This document shows positions 51,384 through 61,502 of a DNA stretch of 64,000 bases, in pieces (position 1 is the first letter of the stretch; the number at the start of each line of letters is the position of its first letter). A program made the translations under genes and the position numbers. The stretch is from Effrenium voratum (lineage: Eukaryota; Sar; Dinophyceae; Suessiales; Symbiodiniaceae): positions 1-64,000 of the forward strand of contig CAUJNA010001239.1 in assembly GCA_963377175.1 (NCBI GenBank), in the 5' to 3' direction. The notes under the pieces were generated by a model. That model saw only the letters and a program-made list of their open reading frames with translations, made no database searches and had not been told where the DNA came from.

Positions 51384-52658
51384 ATGGAGGTAGTCACAGC
51401 CGGAGCACAGGATGAGTTGATGCAGAGCTTGGACTACAAGCTGAAAACCAGCAACACCAACTACGTGACCGCACGGCACGACGTGCAGTATTTTCCCAGC
51501 TCGCTGAGCTCCTTCTCCCCCGCCACCTCGAGGGTCTGCCGCATTCCTCTGACCAGCGGCACCTCGTTTATCGACCCCGAGTCGATCAAGATCGCCTTCA
51601 GAGTCAGAAACACGGACGCCACCAACCCGCTGGCGCCTGCCACTCCGAACCCCGCCTGTTTCATCCAGAGGATCCAGGTCTTCGCCAACGGCCAGCGCTG
51701 CGACGACATTAACTACTACGGCCGCACCGTGGCCGTGCATGACCTGCTGAAGGGCCGCGAGTACAACCAGAACAAGGCCGTGGAGGGCTTCGACGAGGTG
51801 AACAACTCCCGGACGCACCGTGCGGTGCACCAGAGCGGCTACGCGGACGTGCTGCTGCGCCCCACCATGGTGGGCATCCTGCGCTGCGGGAAGATGCTGC
51901 CGCCGCAGCTGAACCTGGTGATAGAAATCGAGTTCGCGGACGCGACGACTGCGCTGTGGTCCGAGAACGCCGGGGCGCACCCGGCGGGGGCCACGCTGAG
52001 CACCGACTTCGAGATCCAGAACATCCGAGTTCTGGCCTCCCAGGTCGTCCTGGACTCTGCGCTGGTGGAGTCCTTCAACCGCGTGCTCCTCTCAGGAAGG
52101 TCCCTGGTGTTCAGCTACCCCACGGTGCACACGCAGCAGTCCAGCGTCCCGAACGGCGTGGCGGAGCACAACGTCACCGTGGCACGCGCCTTCACGAAAC
52201 TCATGGGCGCGTTCGTGACCTTCTGGGACAACGACGCGGGCTCCAAGATCCACCTGCTGGCCAACCCGGGGCAGGACGTGGCCCCCATCGGTGCGGCCAG
52301 GCAGGAAGACAGTCTCCTGGAGTCGCAGATGCAGCTGGGCAGCCTGCAGTACCCGCACAACCCTATGAAGGGAGCCTCGGAGCACTTCCACTTCCTCTCG
52401 GTCCTTGCGGGGACCTACGACGACACGGTGCGCAACAGCGACATCGACCGCGCTGGCTACCTGCGCCACAGCTTCATCGCGGGCTTCCCGACGGAGCGAG
52501 TGCCCAAGATGCCCCTCAGTGGCGTCAGCACCCGCTCGGGCGACCTGGCTCGGTTCACCTTCAAGGCGCTCGACGGCACGATGACGGACGTGTTCATCCA
52601 CCTGATAGCCTCTCAGCTGGTGACGCTCTCTGGCACGGGAGTCTCCGTGCTTGACTAG
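51384..52658 (+). CDS. Major capsid protein (double jelly-roll type)
   Basis: Intact 424-residue protein starting MEVVTAGAQDELMQSLDYKL. The region SGTSFIDPESIKIAFRVRNT and the later strands (LNLVIEIEFADATTALW, FEIQNIRVLASQVVLDSALV, FVTFWDNDAGSKIHLLA) fit the beta-rich Polinton/adintovirus MCP, and the protein ends FIHLIASQLVTLSGTGVSVL. The size is somewhat short of typical Polinton MCPs. It would form the hexons of an icosahedral capsid. Position after ATPase and penton genes supports the call; a fold comparison would settle it. Copy A lacks it. Confidence 0.75.
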   Translation: MEVVTAGAQDELMQSLDYKLKTSNTNYVTARHDVQYFPSSLSSFSPATSRVCRIPLTSGTSFIDPESIKIAFRVRNTDATNPLAPATPNPACFIQRIQVFANGQRCDDINYYGRTVAVHDLLKGREYNQNKAVEGFDEVNNSRTHRAVHQSGYADVLLRPTMVGILRCGKMLPPQLNLVIEIEFADATTALWSENAGAHPAGATLSTDFEIQNIRVLASQVVLDSALVESFNRVLLSGRSLVFSYPTVHTQQSSVPNGVAEHNVTVARAFTKLMGAFVTFWDNDAGSKIHLLANPGQDVAPIGAARQEDSLLESQMQLGSLQYPHNPMKGASEHFHFLSVLAGTYDDTVRNSDIDRAGYLRHSFIAGFPTERVPKMPLSGVSTRSGDLARFTFKALDGTMTDVFIHLIASQLVTLSGTGVSVLD

Positions 52659-52662
52659 TAAG

Positions 52663-52740
52663 GGTCCATAGCTCAATTGGTAGAGGCTCTACAGCTCCGA
52701 AGCCTGGAGGCCGCAGGCTCGATTCCTCCCGGGCGCGGAT
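52663..52740 (+). tRNA. tRNA-like sequence immediately after the MCP gene
   Basis: It opens GGGTCCATAGCTCAATTGG (A box TAGCTCAATTGG) with GTAGAGG and later has a B-box-like GGCTCGATTCC. The anticodon arm is abnormal: AGGCT/AGCCT close a 12-base loop containing CTCCGAA. The acceptor ends do not pair and 7 extra bases (CCGCAGG) seem to split the T arm. It starts about 4 bases after the MCP stop. More likely a decayed tRNA or tRNA-derived element than a functional gene. Confidence 0.4.
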
Positions 52741-52779
52741 CATTTTTCGCAGGCGAGTGCCTTTTGGGTATTCATTTTC

Positions 52780-54300
52780 CTCCCTCTACCCGAGACGGAT
52801 CTTCCCATTTGCTGGGGGCAAGAAATTGCCGAGACGGATCTTCCAGCCTCCAGCCCGGCGAGCGCCACTACCTAGGAGACTTTAAATCCAAGGTCCGAGA
52901 CGGATCTTCCCATTTGCTGGGGGCAAGAAATTGCCGAGACGGATCTTCCCACCTCCAGCCCGGTGAGCGCCTCTCCTGGGGGCAAGAAATTGCCGAGACG
53001 GATCTTTCCTTTTGCTGGGAGCAGGAAATCCCCCGAGACGGATCTTCCCGACCCCAGCCCGGCGAGCGCCTCTCCTTAGAGTAAGAATTAAGCCCAAGGC
53101 CCGAGACGGATCTTCCCGACCCCAGCCGGTGAGCGCCTCTCCTTAGATTAAGAATTAAACCCAAGGCCCGAGACGGATCTTCCCGACCCCAGCCCGGTGA
53201 GCGCCTCTCCGTAGAGTAAGAATTAAACCCAAGGCCCGAGACGGATCTTTCCTTTTGCTGGGAGCAGGAAATCTCCCGAGACGGATCTTCCCGACCCCAG
53301 CCCGGTGAGCGCCTCTCCTTAGATTAAGAATTAAACCCAAGGCCCGAGACGGATCTTCCCGACCCCAGCCCGGTGAGCGCCTCTCCTTAGAGTAAGAAAA
53401 AAGCCCAAGGCCCGAGACGGATCTTCCCGACCCCAGCCCGGTGAGCGCCTCTCCTTAGATTAAGAATTAAACCCAAGGCCCGAGACGGATCTTCCCGACC
53501 CCAGCCCGGTGAGCGCCTCTCCTTAGAGTAAGAATTAAACCCAAGGCCCGAGACGGATCTTCCCGACCCCAGCCCGGTGAGCGCCTTTTTCTTAGATTAA
53601 GAATTAAACCCAAGGCCCGAGACGGATCTTCCCGACCCCAGCCCGGTGAGCGCCTCTCCTTAAGTAAGAATTAAACCCAAGGCCCGAGACGGATCTTCCC
53701 GACCCCAGCCCGGTGAGCGCCACTACCTAGGGGGGGCTTTTATTCCAAAGGTCCGAGACGGATCTTTCCTTTTGCTGGGAGCTGGAAATCCCCCGAGACG
53801 GATCTTCCCGACCCCAGCCCGGTGAGCGCCACTACCTAGGGGGGACTTTTATTCCAAGGTCCGAGACGGTTCTTCCCGCCTCCAGCCCGGTGAGCGCCAC
53901 TACCTAGAGGGCCATTTATTCCAAGGTCCGAGACGGTTCTTCCCGCCCCCAGCCCGGTGAGCGCCACTCCTTAGAGTAGGAAATTACCCTGGTCCGAGAC
54001 GGATCTTTCCCCGAGACGGTTCTTCCCGCCTCCAGCCCGGTGAGCGCCACTCCTTAGGGAAGGAAATTACCCTGGTCCGAGACGGATCTTTCCCCGAGAC
54101 GGTTCTTCCCGCCTCCAGCCCGGTGAGCGCCACTCCTTAGGTGAGCGCCTCTCCTTAAAAGACTTTAATTCCCAGCTCCGAGACGGATCTTATCGCCTCC
54201 AGCCCGGCGAGCGCCTCTCCTTAGAGTAAGAATTAAGCCATCAGCTCCGAGACGGATCTTATCGCCTCCAGCCCGGTGAGCGCCTCTCCTTAGAGTAAGA
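52780..54300. repeat. About 67-bp satellite (cgagacggatcttcccgacc)
   Basis: About 20 units carry cgagacggatctt, (cc)ccgaccccagcccggtgag, cgcctctccttagagtaaga and aattaaacccaaggc; shorter variants (ccttttgctgggagcagg) are interspersed. It lies between the MCP and the replication half of block B. Confidence 0.9.
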
Positions 54301-54690
54301 ATTAAGCCATCAGCTCCGAGACGGATCATTGTGGCGAGACGGATCATTGTGGAGAGACGGATCATTGTGGAGAGACGGATCATTGTTGAGAGACGGATCA
54401 TTGTGGAGAGACGGATCATTGTGGCGAGACGGATCATTGTGGAGAGACGGATCATTGTTGAGAGACGGATCATTGTGGAGAGACGGATCATTGTGGAGAG
54501 ACGGATCAAAAAAAATATCCTGGCCCGAGACGGATCATTGTTGAGAGACGGTTCATTGTTGAGAGACGGATCATTGTGGAGAGACGGATCAAAAAAAAAT
54601 ATCCTGGCCCGAGACGGAACATTGTTGAGAGACGGTTCATTGTTGAGAGACGGATCATTGTTGAGAGACGGATCTTTTGGGTTTTTTTTG
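54300..54690. repeat. 18-bp satellite (gagacggatcattgtgga)
   Basis: About 19 units share the gagacggat(c) core of the adjacent 67-bp satellite but have a different tail; two interruptions of A-rich aaaaaatatcctggccc. In-frame reading gives MWRDGSLWRDGS-type artefacts. Confidence 0.9.
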
Positions 54691-54809
54691 GCCTTGGAAC
54701 TGGAGACAGGCGCCAACCAATTTTTGGCTGATGCCCGCGTAGAGTTCAGCGTTTGAGCGGATCGTGCATGGACCGAAGTGTTTGAGCGGATCGATCATAG
54801 CCTGTCGCC

Positions 54810-55481
54810 ATGCAGCAGCACGCATTGGCCGAGGGCCTGCTGGTCGCCATGGAGGAGTGGGCGGCCAAGCAGCCTGCCGCCCTTCCGGATGCTCTGGAAG
54901 CGGTGGAGCGCATCTCCGAGCTGCTGGATCTGAGCGGCTTGTTCTCGGCGCTGCTGCTGCACCCTCGCAGAGACAGGAAGAGCCTGTCCTACACGGGCGG
55001 CATCCGAGTCAGCGGACTTGACTTCGGATACCCTTGCCCCTACGGCGCTTTGGAGTCCTACCTCACGAAGGACGGCTGCCGCGTGATGACCAGAGATCCC
55101 GGAGACGATCTTTGGGCGCAGACGTTCGACTGGCTGGCTCCCGAGCCCTCGCTTGGGCACCTCAACGCCGACACCAAGGGCGATTTCCTGGAGCTGACCC
55201 TGGCCGCGGCTGCGCAGGTGCTGGATTGCGCTGAGAAGCCCTGCAGCGAGCCGCTGATGCGCTGCCTGCACGCCGCGCGGCTGCTGATCGAAGATGCCGC
55301 GCGCACTCTGGAGGAGCTGCAGCTGTGGGGCAACCCGCTCCTGCTGAGAGTGACGCGGGAGGTAGATGGGTGCAGCGTCAGCTGCAAGTCCTGCCCAAAG
55401 TGCGGAGGCGCAGTCTTCGGGCAGTGGCGGTATGCCACGTGGGGCGGCTTATTGGCCGCCGTCGGAGCGCATGCCTGCTAA
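54810..55481 (+). CDS. Unknown viral protein, 223 residues
   Basis: MQQHALAEGLLVAMEEWAAK starts a helical N-terminal half; the middle has SYTGGIRVSGLDFGYPCPYG and DDLWAQTFDWLAPEPSLGHL; the C-terminus has SCKSCPKCGGAVFGQW, a possible half zinc ribbon (C-x2-C-x2-C). The frame is intact. First gene after the satellite and on the same strand as polB, so it may belong to the replication half. Not recognised. Confidence 0.55.
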   Translation: MQQHALAEGLLVAMEEWAAKQPAALPDALEAVERISELLDLSGLFSALLLHPRRDRKSLSYTGGIRVSGLDFGYPCPYGALESYLTKDGCRVMTRDPGDDLWAQTFDWLAPEPSLGHLNADTKGDFLELTLAAAAQVLDCAEKPCSEPLMRCLHAARLLIEDAARTLEELQLWGNPLLLRVTREVDGCSVSCKSCPKCGGAVFGQWRYATWGGLLAAVGAHAC

Positions 55482-55514
55482 GAAAAAAAAATGATATAAG
55501 AAATGCCCCTCGCT

Positions 55515-56174
55515 TCAGTCCGGGATGCTCTGCCGATCCGCAAGCTCTGCCGTGGCCGCGCGCGCAATCTCCTCGCACAGCGCCGTAGGAATGCTATAAA
55601 GCAGCTCGCGCGACTGCCCCCTGACCCTCTCACGCTGACCCCCCATGAGTCGAGGCCCCCCTTGAGCGCCCCTCAGATGCCTCCCGTCCTCCCACGCGTC
55701 GCACCGACTGCCGCTCCTGCACAGCCCTCGGCTCGGTCTCCAGCGCATGTTGGTCCACAGTCGGGTCTGCTTCCTGTACGGAGTCCCGTACATGCAGTAG
55801 GTGACGTCCACCCAGGGTAGGCGCTCCATGACCGGGCGGGTCTTCAGCAGCCCGGTGGCCGGATTCTCTATGACCCACATGAGCGGGTCGAAATGCTCCA
55901 TGATCTCGAGGGCTCTGAGCACCAGCGCGTCGCCCTCCTCGAGTCGTCGAGGGCGCATCGTCAGAGCTCGGCTGTACTCCGTGCAGACCGGGCTGGCCCA
56001 AACCATGTCAAAGTGCCCCGGCGGAAACAGCGCGTAGTCCCAGCTCCGGATGTCGCACAGGATCGTGGGCTCAAATTTCGATACGATGTCCAGGGAAACG
56101 ACCTCCCACCCTGCCGCCTCGAAGGCTCTGCCAATCGACTTTGTGCCGCAAAACAGCTCCAGCAGTCTCGGCAT
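55515..56174 (-). CDS. C5-type cytosine DNA methyltransferase-like protein
   Basis: MPRLLELFCGTKSIGRAFEA matches motif I (FxGxG-like, SAM binding). DMVWASPVCTEYSRALTM corresponds to the catalytic motif IV (S-P-x-C for P-C). LMWVIENPATGLLKTRPVM corresponds to the ENP/ENV motif VI. This is the compact form common in phages and large viruses. After KQTRLWTNMRW the C-terminus is basic and ends SRELLYSIPTALCEEIARAA. In the frame RLMGGQRERVRGQ a short shift is possible. The only minus-strand gene among plus-strand neighbours. The remnant in block A contains its C-terminal end. Confidence 0.7.
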   Translation of the reverse strand: MPRLLELFCGTKSIGRAFEAAGWEVVSLDIVSKFEPTILCDIRSWDYALFPPGHFDMVWASPVCTEYSRALTMRPRRLEEGDALVLRALEIMEHFDPLMWVIENPATGLLKTRPVMERLPWVDVTYCMYGTPYRKQTRLWTNMRWRPSRGLCRSGSRCDAWEDGRHLRGAQGGPRLMGGQRERVRGQSRELLYSIPTALCEEIARAATAELADRQSIPD

Positions 56175-56278
56175 GTTTAACAATTACCACCAGCACAACA
56201 AAGCACGCACAGGCAAGGGCGCGGGTCAAGCAGTTTCGCATGCTCGGACCAATCTTTTTTTATCGGGGACAGAAAAGG

Positions 56279-56809
56279 ATGACGAGCCAGGCTAGCATGT
56301 GGAAGTTGGGCGAGGTGCGCTCCAATGCTAAGGGTGGCAAATTCTTGTGCTGGGAGCCGCTGTTTTGGCAGAGCGAAGCTTCGCTGGAAATCCCATGGGA
56401 GCCCAGGGCCTTCTCCGAGGGGCAGCGCCCCAGCGTGAGCTTCGCAACCGATGAGCGCGCGAGGCTCTTCTGGGAGCGGGCCGAGACCGATCTGGTCGAG
56501 CAGCTGGCGGCCGCATCCGAGCGCGTCTTCGACGCAAAGCTCACGCCCGAGGCTGTGCGCCAGCGGCTGCTGCCCTCTGTGAGGCAATCGCGCGGCGGCG
56601 ATTGGATGCTGAAAGCCAAGCTGCCAGCCCACGCGCGCTTCTGGAACGCCGGCGGCACGTTTGCGGACCGCCCCGCCGAGCTGGCTCACAGCGCCGCGCG
56701 CGTTAGGCTGAGAGCTCGCAGCTGGTGGTTGATGAGCGGCATGTGCGGGTTGAGCCTTGAGGTCACAGATCTGCGTGTGGAGCCACCTTCTCGAGAGTGC
56801 CCGCTGTGA
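56279..56809 (+). CDS. Unknown viral protein, about 176 residues
   Basis: From MTSQASMWKLGEVRSNAKGG the protein has a Trp-containing N-terminal strand region (CWEPLFWQSEASLEIPWEP), a helical middle (ARLFWERAETDLVEQLAAAS, EAVRQRLLPSVRQ) and a C-terminal beta pattern (HSAARVRLRARSWWLMSGMC, GLSLEVTDLRVEP). The last strand pair is reminiscent of single-strand-binding-type beta folds, which is only a weak hint. It ends within the start region of the next gene. An upstream in-frame start at 56141 exists but overlaps the C5 MTase start. Confidence 0.5.
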   Translation: MTSQASMWKLGEVRSNAKGGKFLCWEPLFWQSEASLEIPWEPRAFSEGQRPSVSFATDERARLFWERAETDLVEQLAAASERVFDAKLTPEAVRQRLLPSVRQSRGGDWMLKAKLPAHARFWNAGGTFADRPAELAHSAARVRLRARSWWLMSGMCGLSLEVTDLRVEPPSRECPL

Positions 56810-56856
56810 TTTCTTCCGATGCCGCAGCCTTTTTTCGCTCAGTAGAAAGATTCAGA

Positions 56857-57462
56857 ATGGCCACCTACGTCCTGGAGCGCCGCGAGCAGCTGAGGCCTGT
56901 GCTGAAGGCCGCCGTTGATGCCGAGGCGCTGAAGCGGGGAGCCTCTCGGGAGGAGGTGAGCCGCCTGCACGATGAGCTCGCTCGGGGAGCGCCCGTGCTG
57001 GAGCGGCTGATTGCAGATGGGCTCGCTGGCTGGTTCCCGGCGGAGGAGGTCGACATCCAGAACTGGAAGGAGATGCTGAAGCGGGCGCAAGACCTGCAGC
57101 TTAAGCTTCGCAAGCGCTTGAACCAGCGCGCGGCCCGCACACCCGCCATGGCCGAGGAGCGCCAGGAGGAGAGCTGGGCGCCGATGGAAGCGCTCCGCGA
57201 GAAGCGCGAGGCCCTGAGGCAGCGCCGCATCCGCACGCGCGGTGTCGCGACGCTGGCCCAGATCGAGAGGGAGCTCCTCGAGGTGGAGGAGCAGCTCGTC
57301 AGCAGGAAGATCGCTGAGCGGCTGCCGGTCTCGCTGGCTGCCAAGAGCGCAGCCCTCGCCGCCTTGGAGCGGCTTGAGAAGGCGCGCAAGGAGCTGGACG
57401 AGGCCTCCAGAGAGCTCCTCGCTGCGCTGAACCTGCAGGGCAGCGCCACCGACTCGCTGTGA
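56857..57462 (+). CDS. Coiled-coil viral protein, about 201 residues
   Basis: MATYVLERREQLRPVLKAAV begins a protein that is almost entirely charged helix: SREEVSRLHDELARGAPVLE, KEMLKRAQDLQLKLRKRLNQ, LAQIERELLEVEEQLVSRKI, ALERLEKARKELDEASRELL. The start was chosen because 56797 would overlap the previous gene. No catalytic motif. It may be a scaffold or replication accessory protein. Confidence 0.55.
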   Translation: MATYVLERREQLRPVLKAAVDAEALKRGASREEVSRLHDELARGAPVLERLIADGLAGWFPAEEVDIQNWKEMLKRAQDLQLKLRKRLNQRAARTPAMAEERQEESWAPMEALREKREALRQRRIRTRGVATLAQIERELLEVEEQLVSRKIAERLPVSLAAKSAALAALERLEKARKELDEASRELLAALNLQGSATDSL

Positions 57463-57576
57463 GTGATCCGGGATAGAACAGAAGCCAAGAGAAAAAAGAA
57501 GCGCCCGTCCGACCGACTGAATATTTTATTATTTTTCTATAGAAAGCAATTTATTCGGCTCAAACCAACTCGCGCC

Positions 57577-60500
57577 ATGACCTCCGAGCTGTCTGATCTC
57601 ATCTGGGGCCGCCTGGGCCTCGCCGCCGTCCGGGCGGTGCCTCTGGAGGAGCCGCGCGCTCCCAGCGCCGAGGCCGCTGTGACAGAGCTGCGCCCGCGCG
57701 GGGCCGCTTGGACCCGCGAGCTGCGGCTGCGCCCTCTTCCTGGGCAGCAGGTCTTCACCATCGACGCCATGCGGCTGTTGGTGGACCGGCTCCAAGACCT
57801 GCTGGCGATTCGGCGCCCTTCCTCGCGAAGGTCAGCTTCCAGATCCTGCTGACGCGCCCGGCTGCGAACGATGAGGACGAGGACAGGGTGGAGCTCACGC
57901 ACTACTTCCTCAGGCTGGCGCCGTGGATCGTGAGGCCCGCGTCTCCGTCGGCCCGCGCCGGAACCATGGTGGCGGCCATCAGGACGAAGTTCGAGGTGGC
58001 GCTCGAGCGCTCCCGCTTCCCCGAGTCCGACTGGACCGTCGTGGGCATCACGGCGGCGTATCTGCTGACCGCGCCCTCGCAGCAGCTGGCCGACATGCCC
58101 GCGCCCCCGCCGCCCAACGAGGCAGGAGGCTGCTGGAAGGAGCTGCCCGAGACCCTGGCCAAGAAGAAGGCCATCTGGAACCCTCAGAACGAGGACCACC
58201 GCTGCTTCATGTGGTGCGTCCTCGCCCACTGCCTCGGGGTCGACGAGCTCGACAAGCCCAGCGGTCAAAGGCCACGAGCTGCTCGGGCTCCTTCTTCTAC
58301 CCCGAGATGAGCCGCCGCGGACGCCGCCCCGCGGGATGGCAGCCCGCTCTGGCCGACGCGGGGGTGGACTTCTCTGGCCTGCCGACGGACCGCCCCGTGA
58401 ACTTCGACGACATCGAGGCCTTCGAGCTCCGCAACGCCGGGCGGGTGGAGGTCTTCGTCTTCGTGTGGCAGCAGACCCTGTGGACGGACGGGCTGGAGTA
58501 CTACCACGTCCTCCAGCAGCGCGCCCCGAGCGGCACGGGCGTCGTCCGGCACACCGTGCTGCTTCTCCTGCACAGCGGCCACTACAGCCTGATCCACAAC
58601 TTCCAGGCGCTGGCCGGCAGGCAGGGGCTGACCCTGGGAGCCACGCCCACCAACACCGGCGGCTGCAGGGAGTACAAGTGCCCGAGGTGCATGGGCCGCT
58701 TCGCCACGAAGGCCTCGTGGCAGCGCCGCCGCGCCACCCAGTGCTATCGAGAGATAGCCGAGCGCACTCGGAAAGTGCCGCTGCCCGGGCCCGAGAAGAG
58801 CCTGCTGCGCTACAGGGGCAAGGCCTCCGCAAAGCTCGCGCCCCTCACGTGCTACGCGGACCTCGAGGTCTACAGCACGCCCGCCCCGACGGTCCACATA
58901 GCGCAGCAGCAGCCGGCGCGCCAGACCGTCGCGGCTTCTTCCTGCCACGTCGCCGTCGGGCGCTGCGGCTACGTGCCACCCGAGGAGCTGAGGCTGAGGC
59001 TCACGCACCACGAGCGGGACAGCGACAAGTACCACGCAGTCCGCGCCATGCTGGACGACCTTCTCAAGCTGGCCGACCACTACCTCACCTGGAGACGCCG
59101 AACTCGGCCCGTCAGCATGACCCGGCGGGAGGAGCTGGAGCACAGGGCCGCCACTCACTGCAGGGAGTGCCTCGCGTCCTTCGAGACCGCCGAGAAGAAG
59201 CTCCACCACTGCCACGGCACCGGGCAGTATCTCGGGGCGCTGTGCCACTCCTGCAACATCGCGGCCCAGACGCCCAAGACCATCCCAGTGGTCTTTCACA
59301 ACGGGGGCGGCTACGACTTCCACTTCCTGCTGCGCTACATCGCCACGATGGGCTCTCCCGTCAGCAGGGCGCCGCGCGAAGAGCTCGGCGAGGACAGCGA
59401 CAACGAGGGCAGCGAGAGCGAGCGAGCCCGAGAGGCCCATGGCCAAGGCCGCACCAAAGCCCAAGGCCAAGGCCAAGGCCGCGCCAAGGCCCCTCAGCGG
59501 CTGGTGCGCCCTGCAGGCCGCGATCAAGGAGGGCGACTACAGCCACCTCTGCCTCCGAGTCCTCTGCAAGTCGGGCGAGAAGTGCCTGCAGATGAGCTGG
59601 GGCCCGCTGAGGTTCGTGGACAGCATGAACGTCTTCCCCACGAGCCGGGCCAGCATGATCGACGACCTCAGGGCCTGCACCCACAAGCAGCTGCCAGAGC
59701 TCTTCCCGCTGATGGCCTCGCTTCACCCCGAGCTGCAGCTGCGCACGCCGACCGACTCTCCGCCCCCAAGACGGCCTCTCAAACAGCGGCGGACGCACTG
59801 CGACCTGGAGCAGGCGTGGGACTGCATCCTGCGCAAGCTGCCCATGCCCTTCGAGCACTTCTGCGGCGCCGAGGCGTGGGAGATGCCCGCGGTGTGGGAG
59901 CAGCACTGCTACGACAGCGTGCTGGCGGGGAAGGCGGTGAGCGCAGAGGACCACCGGCTGGCCGTGAACACCGCCAACGTCATGGGGTGGGAGACCTTCC
60001 GCGAGTTCCACGACTGCTACCTCCACACCGACGTCCTGGCCCTGGCGGTCGTGATGGAGAGCTACCGGGACTCCTTCCGGGCGCAGTCGGGGCTCGACCC
60101 CATCCACTACGTCACGCTGCCCGGGGCCGCCTGGGACGCCATGCTGCGGCACTCGGCCCGCGAGACGCCCATTCACCTCATCACCGACGAGCAGGCCTAC
60201 AGGGACGTGCGGGCCTCCGTCATGGGCGGGCTGAGCTGCATCTTCCAGCCCTTCGCTCAAGCCAACAACCCCGAGCTGGGCGAGGAGGACTACAACCCCG
60301 AGGAGCCCGTCCGCTGGATCTCGTACTTGGACTTCAACGCCATGTACCCGGCCGCAATGACGCTGCCCATGCCCAACGGCCCCTGCGTGGCGATCGCCCT
60401 GCCCGAGGACAACGCGGCGAGGCTGAGCTGGCTGCACGAGACGTGCCTCTCGAGCCTGAACTGGGAGTCCGACGCCGAGGAGGTGAGCTACCTGCTCCTC

Positions 60501-60640
60501 GTGGACTACGACTTCCCCCCGGAGCTGCACGACCACTTGGACTGGGCTCCCCCCGCGCGCATGAAGGTCGGGAAGGGCCTGTACGGGCCGCACACCGCGG
60601 ACATGGCGGAGCGCCTCGGCCTAACCCCTCCAAGCCAAAC
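57577..60640 (+). CDS. Protein-primed-type family B DNA polymerase, C-terminally truncated, three frameshifts
   Basis: Starts MTSELSDLIWGRLGLAAVRA. Frame changes near 57815, 58262 and 59430. Zinc-finger-like CPRCMGRFATKASWQRRRA precedes Exo I, LTCYADLEVYSTP (DxE). A Cys/His knuckle (HCRECLASFETAEKKLHHCH, LCHSCN) leads into Exo II, VVFHNGGGYDFHFLLRYIA. Exo III is DCYLHTDVLALAVVMESYR (Y-x3-D). Motif A is WISYLDFNAMYPAAMTLP, followed by LLVDYDFPPELHDHLDWAPP. The polymerase then stops near 60640, before motifs B and C, where it meets the opposing integrase gene. Without these the enzyme cannot polymerise, so the copy is dead unless the missing part lies elsewhere. Confidence 0.8.
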
Positions 60641-61497
60641 CTCGCCCCCATCTCCCCGCTCTCGGCGGAGACAACCCTGTATACCTTTTCGCTCCAGGCT
60701 ATCTCGTTGACCCTGTAGGAGCCCCTGCTTTCGATCGGCTTGACCCTGATCCGAACCATATCCCCGACCTTGATTTCCGGGCGGGTCACCTTGTGCTTGG
60801 CCCTGCGTTCGATGTTGCGCAGAGCAATCTCTGCCATTTCGGGGTCAGAGTAGGCGAGGTTCGGCGCCAGCTGCGTGGTAGCGTGCTTCCTTCCGTTGAT
60901 TTGGCTCAAGATGTCGGCCAGCATAAGGTGCCACTGCCCCCGCCGGCCCGCTCCGGCTGCTATGCGGCGCAACATGGCCTCCTTGATGGTGCGGATGGTG
61001 CGCTCCGCGAAGTAGGCGTGGCCCCTGGTCACCTGCTTCTCGATGTCCCAGAAATCCATCAGCTCCTTGAACTCCCTCTTGAACTCGGCTCCGTCGTCGG
61101 AGTACACGTTGGCCGGCACCCCCAGGGCTTGGAAGACCTTCTTCATGCCCGCCGCGGTGGTGCTCGCGAGACGGTCCTTCAGCGGCTCCGCTGCCACTTT
61201 CTTGGTGAGCGCGTCGATGGCCACCAGCATGAAGGGGTAGGGCTTGCCGCCGAAGGCCCTCATGTCGGCCAGGTCCACCTGCAGCTGGTTCATGGGCTCC
61301 AGAGGCACGAAGCTGTTGTAGCCTCTCTGCGGCCGATCCTGGTTCACCCGGAGGCCGTCCAGAAACGCCTTCACCTCCTCTCTGGAGATGCTGGGGTCGC
61401 GCACCTGGGCCTGCTGCAGCGTCTGCGCAATGCTGCCGAAACCGGTGCGGGGATCCTCGTAGACGGCCTTGATGGTTCGCCTGCGGGCGTCGGCCAT
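60620..61497 (-). CDS. Retrovirus-type DDE integrase
   Basis: Start at 61497 (MADARRRTIKAVYEDPRTGF). The catalytic core has D75 (MNQLQVDLADMRAFGG), D134 (VPANVYSDDGAEFKREF) and E165 (RGHAYFAERTIRTIKEAML), the spacing of rve-type integrases. A C-terminal SH3-like region (KVTRPEIKVGDMVRIRVKP, KVYRVVSAES) follows. It would insert the linear viral genome into host DNA, as in Polintons/Mavericks. No N-terminal HHCC finger is seen. The last codons overlap the broken end of polB, so the true C-terminus is uncertain. Neighbour on the 5' side is the fibre gene on the same strand, 6 bp away. Confidence 0.85.
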
Positions 61498-61502
61498 GTT
61501 TC

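Noticed and set aside
52780..54690. CRISPR-like direct repeat array
   Set aside because: Units are contiguous without unique spacers, repeat and spacer lengths are wrong, and the context is eukaryotic.
54329..54756. Open frames of the WRDGSL / RRIIVE type
   Set aside because: Pure products of the 18-bp satellite.
57923..58300. Long frame starting at 57923 as an independent gene
   Set aside because: The part before about 58265 is out of frame with the polymerase; the real signal there is in the frame that contains HRCFMWCVLAHCLGVDELDK.
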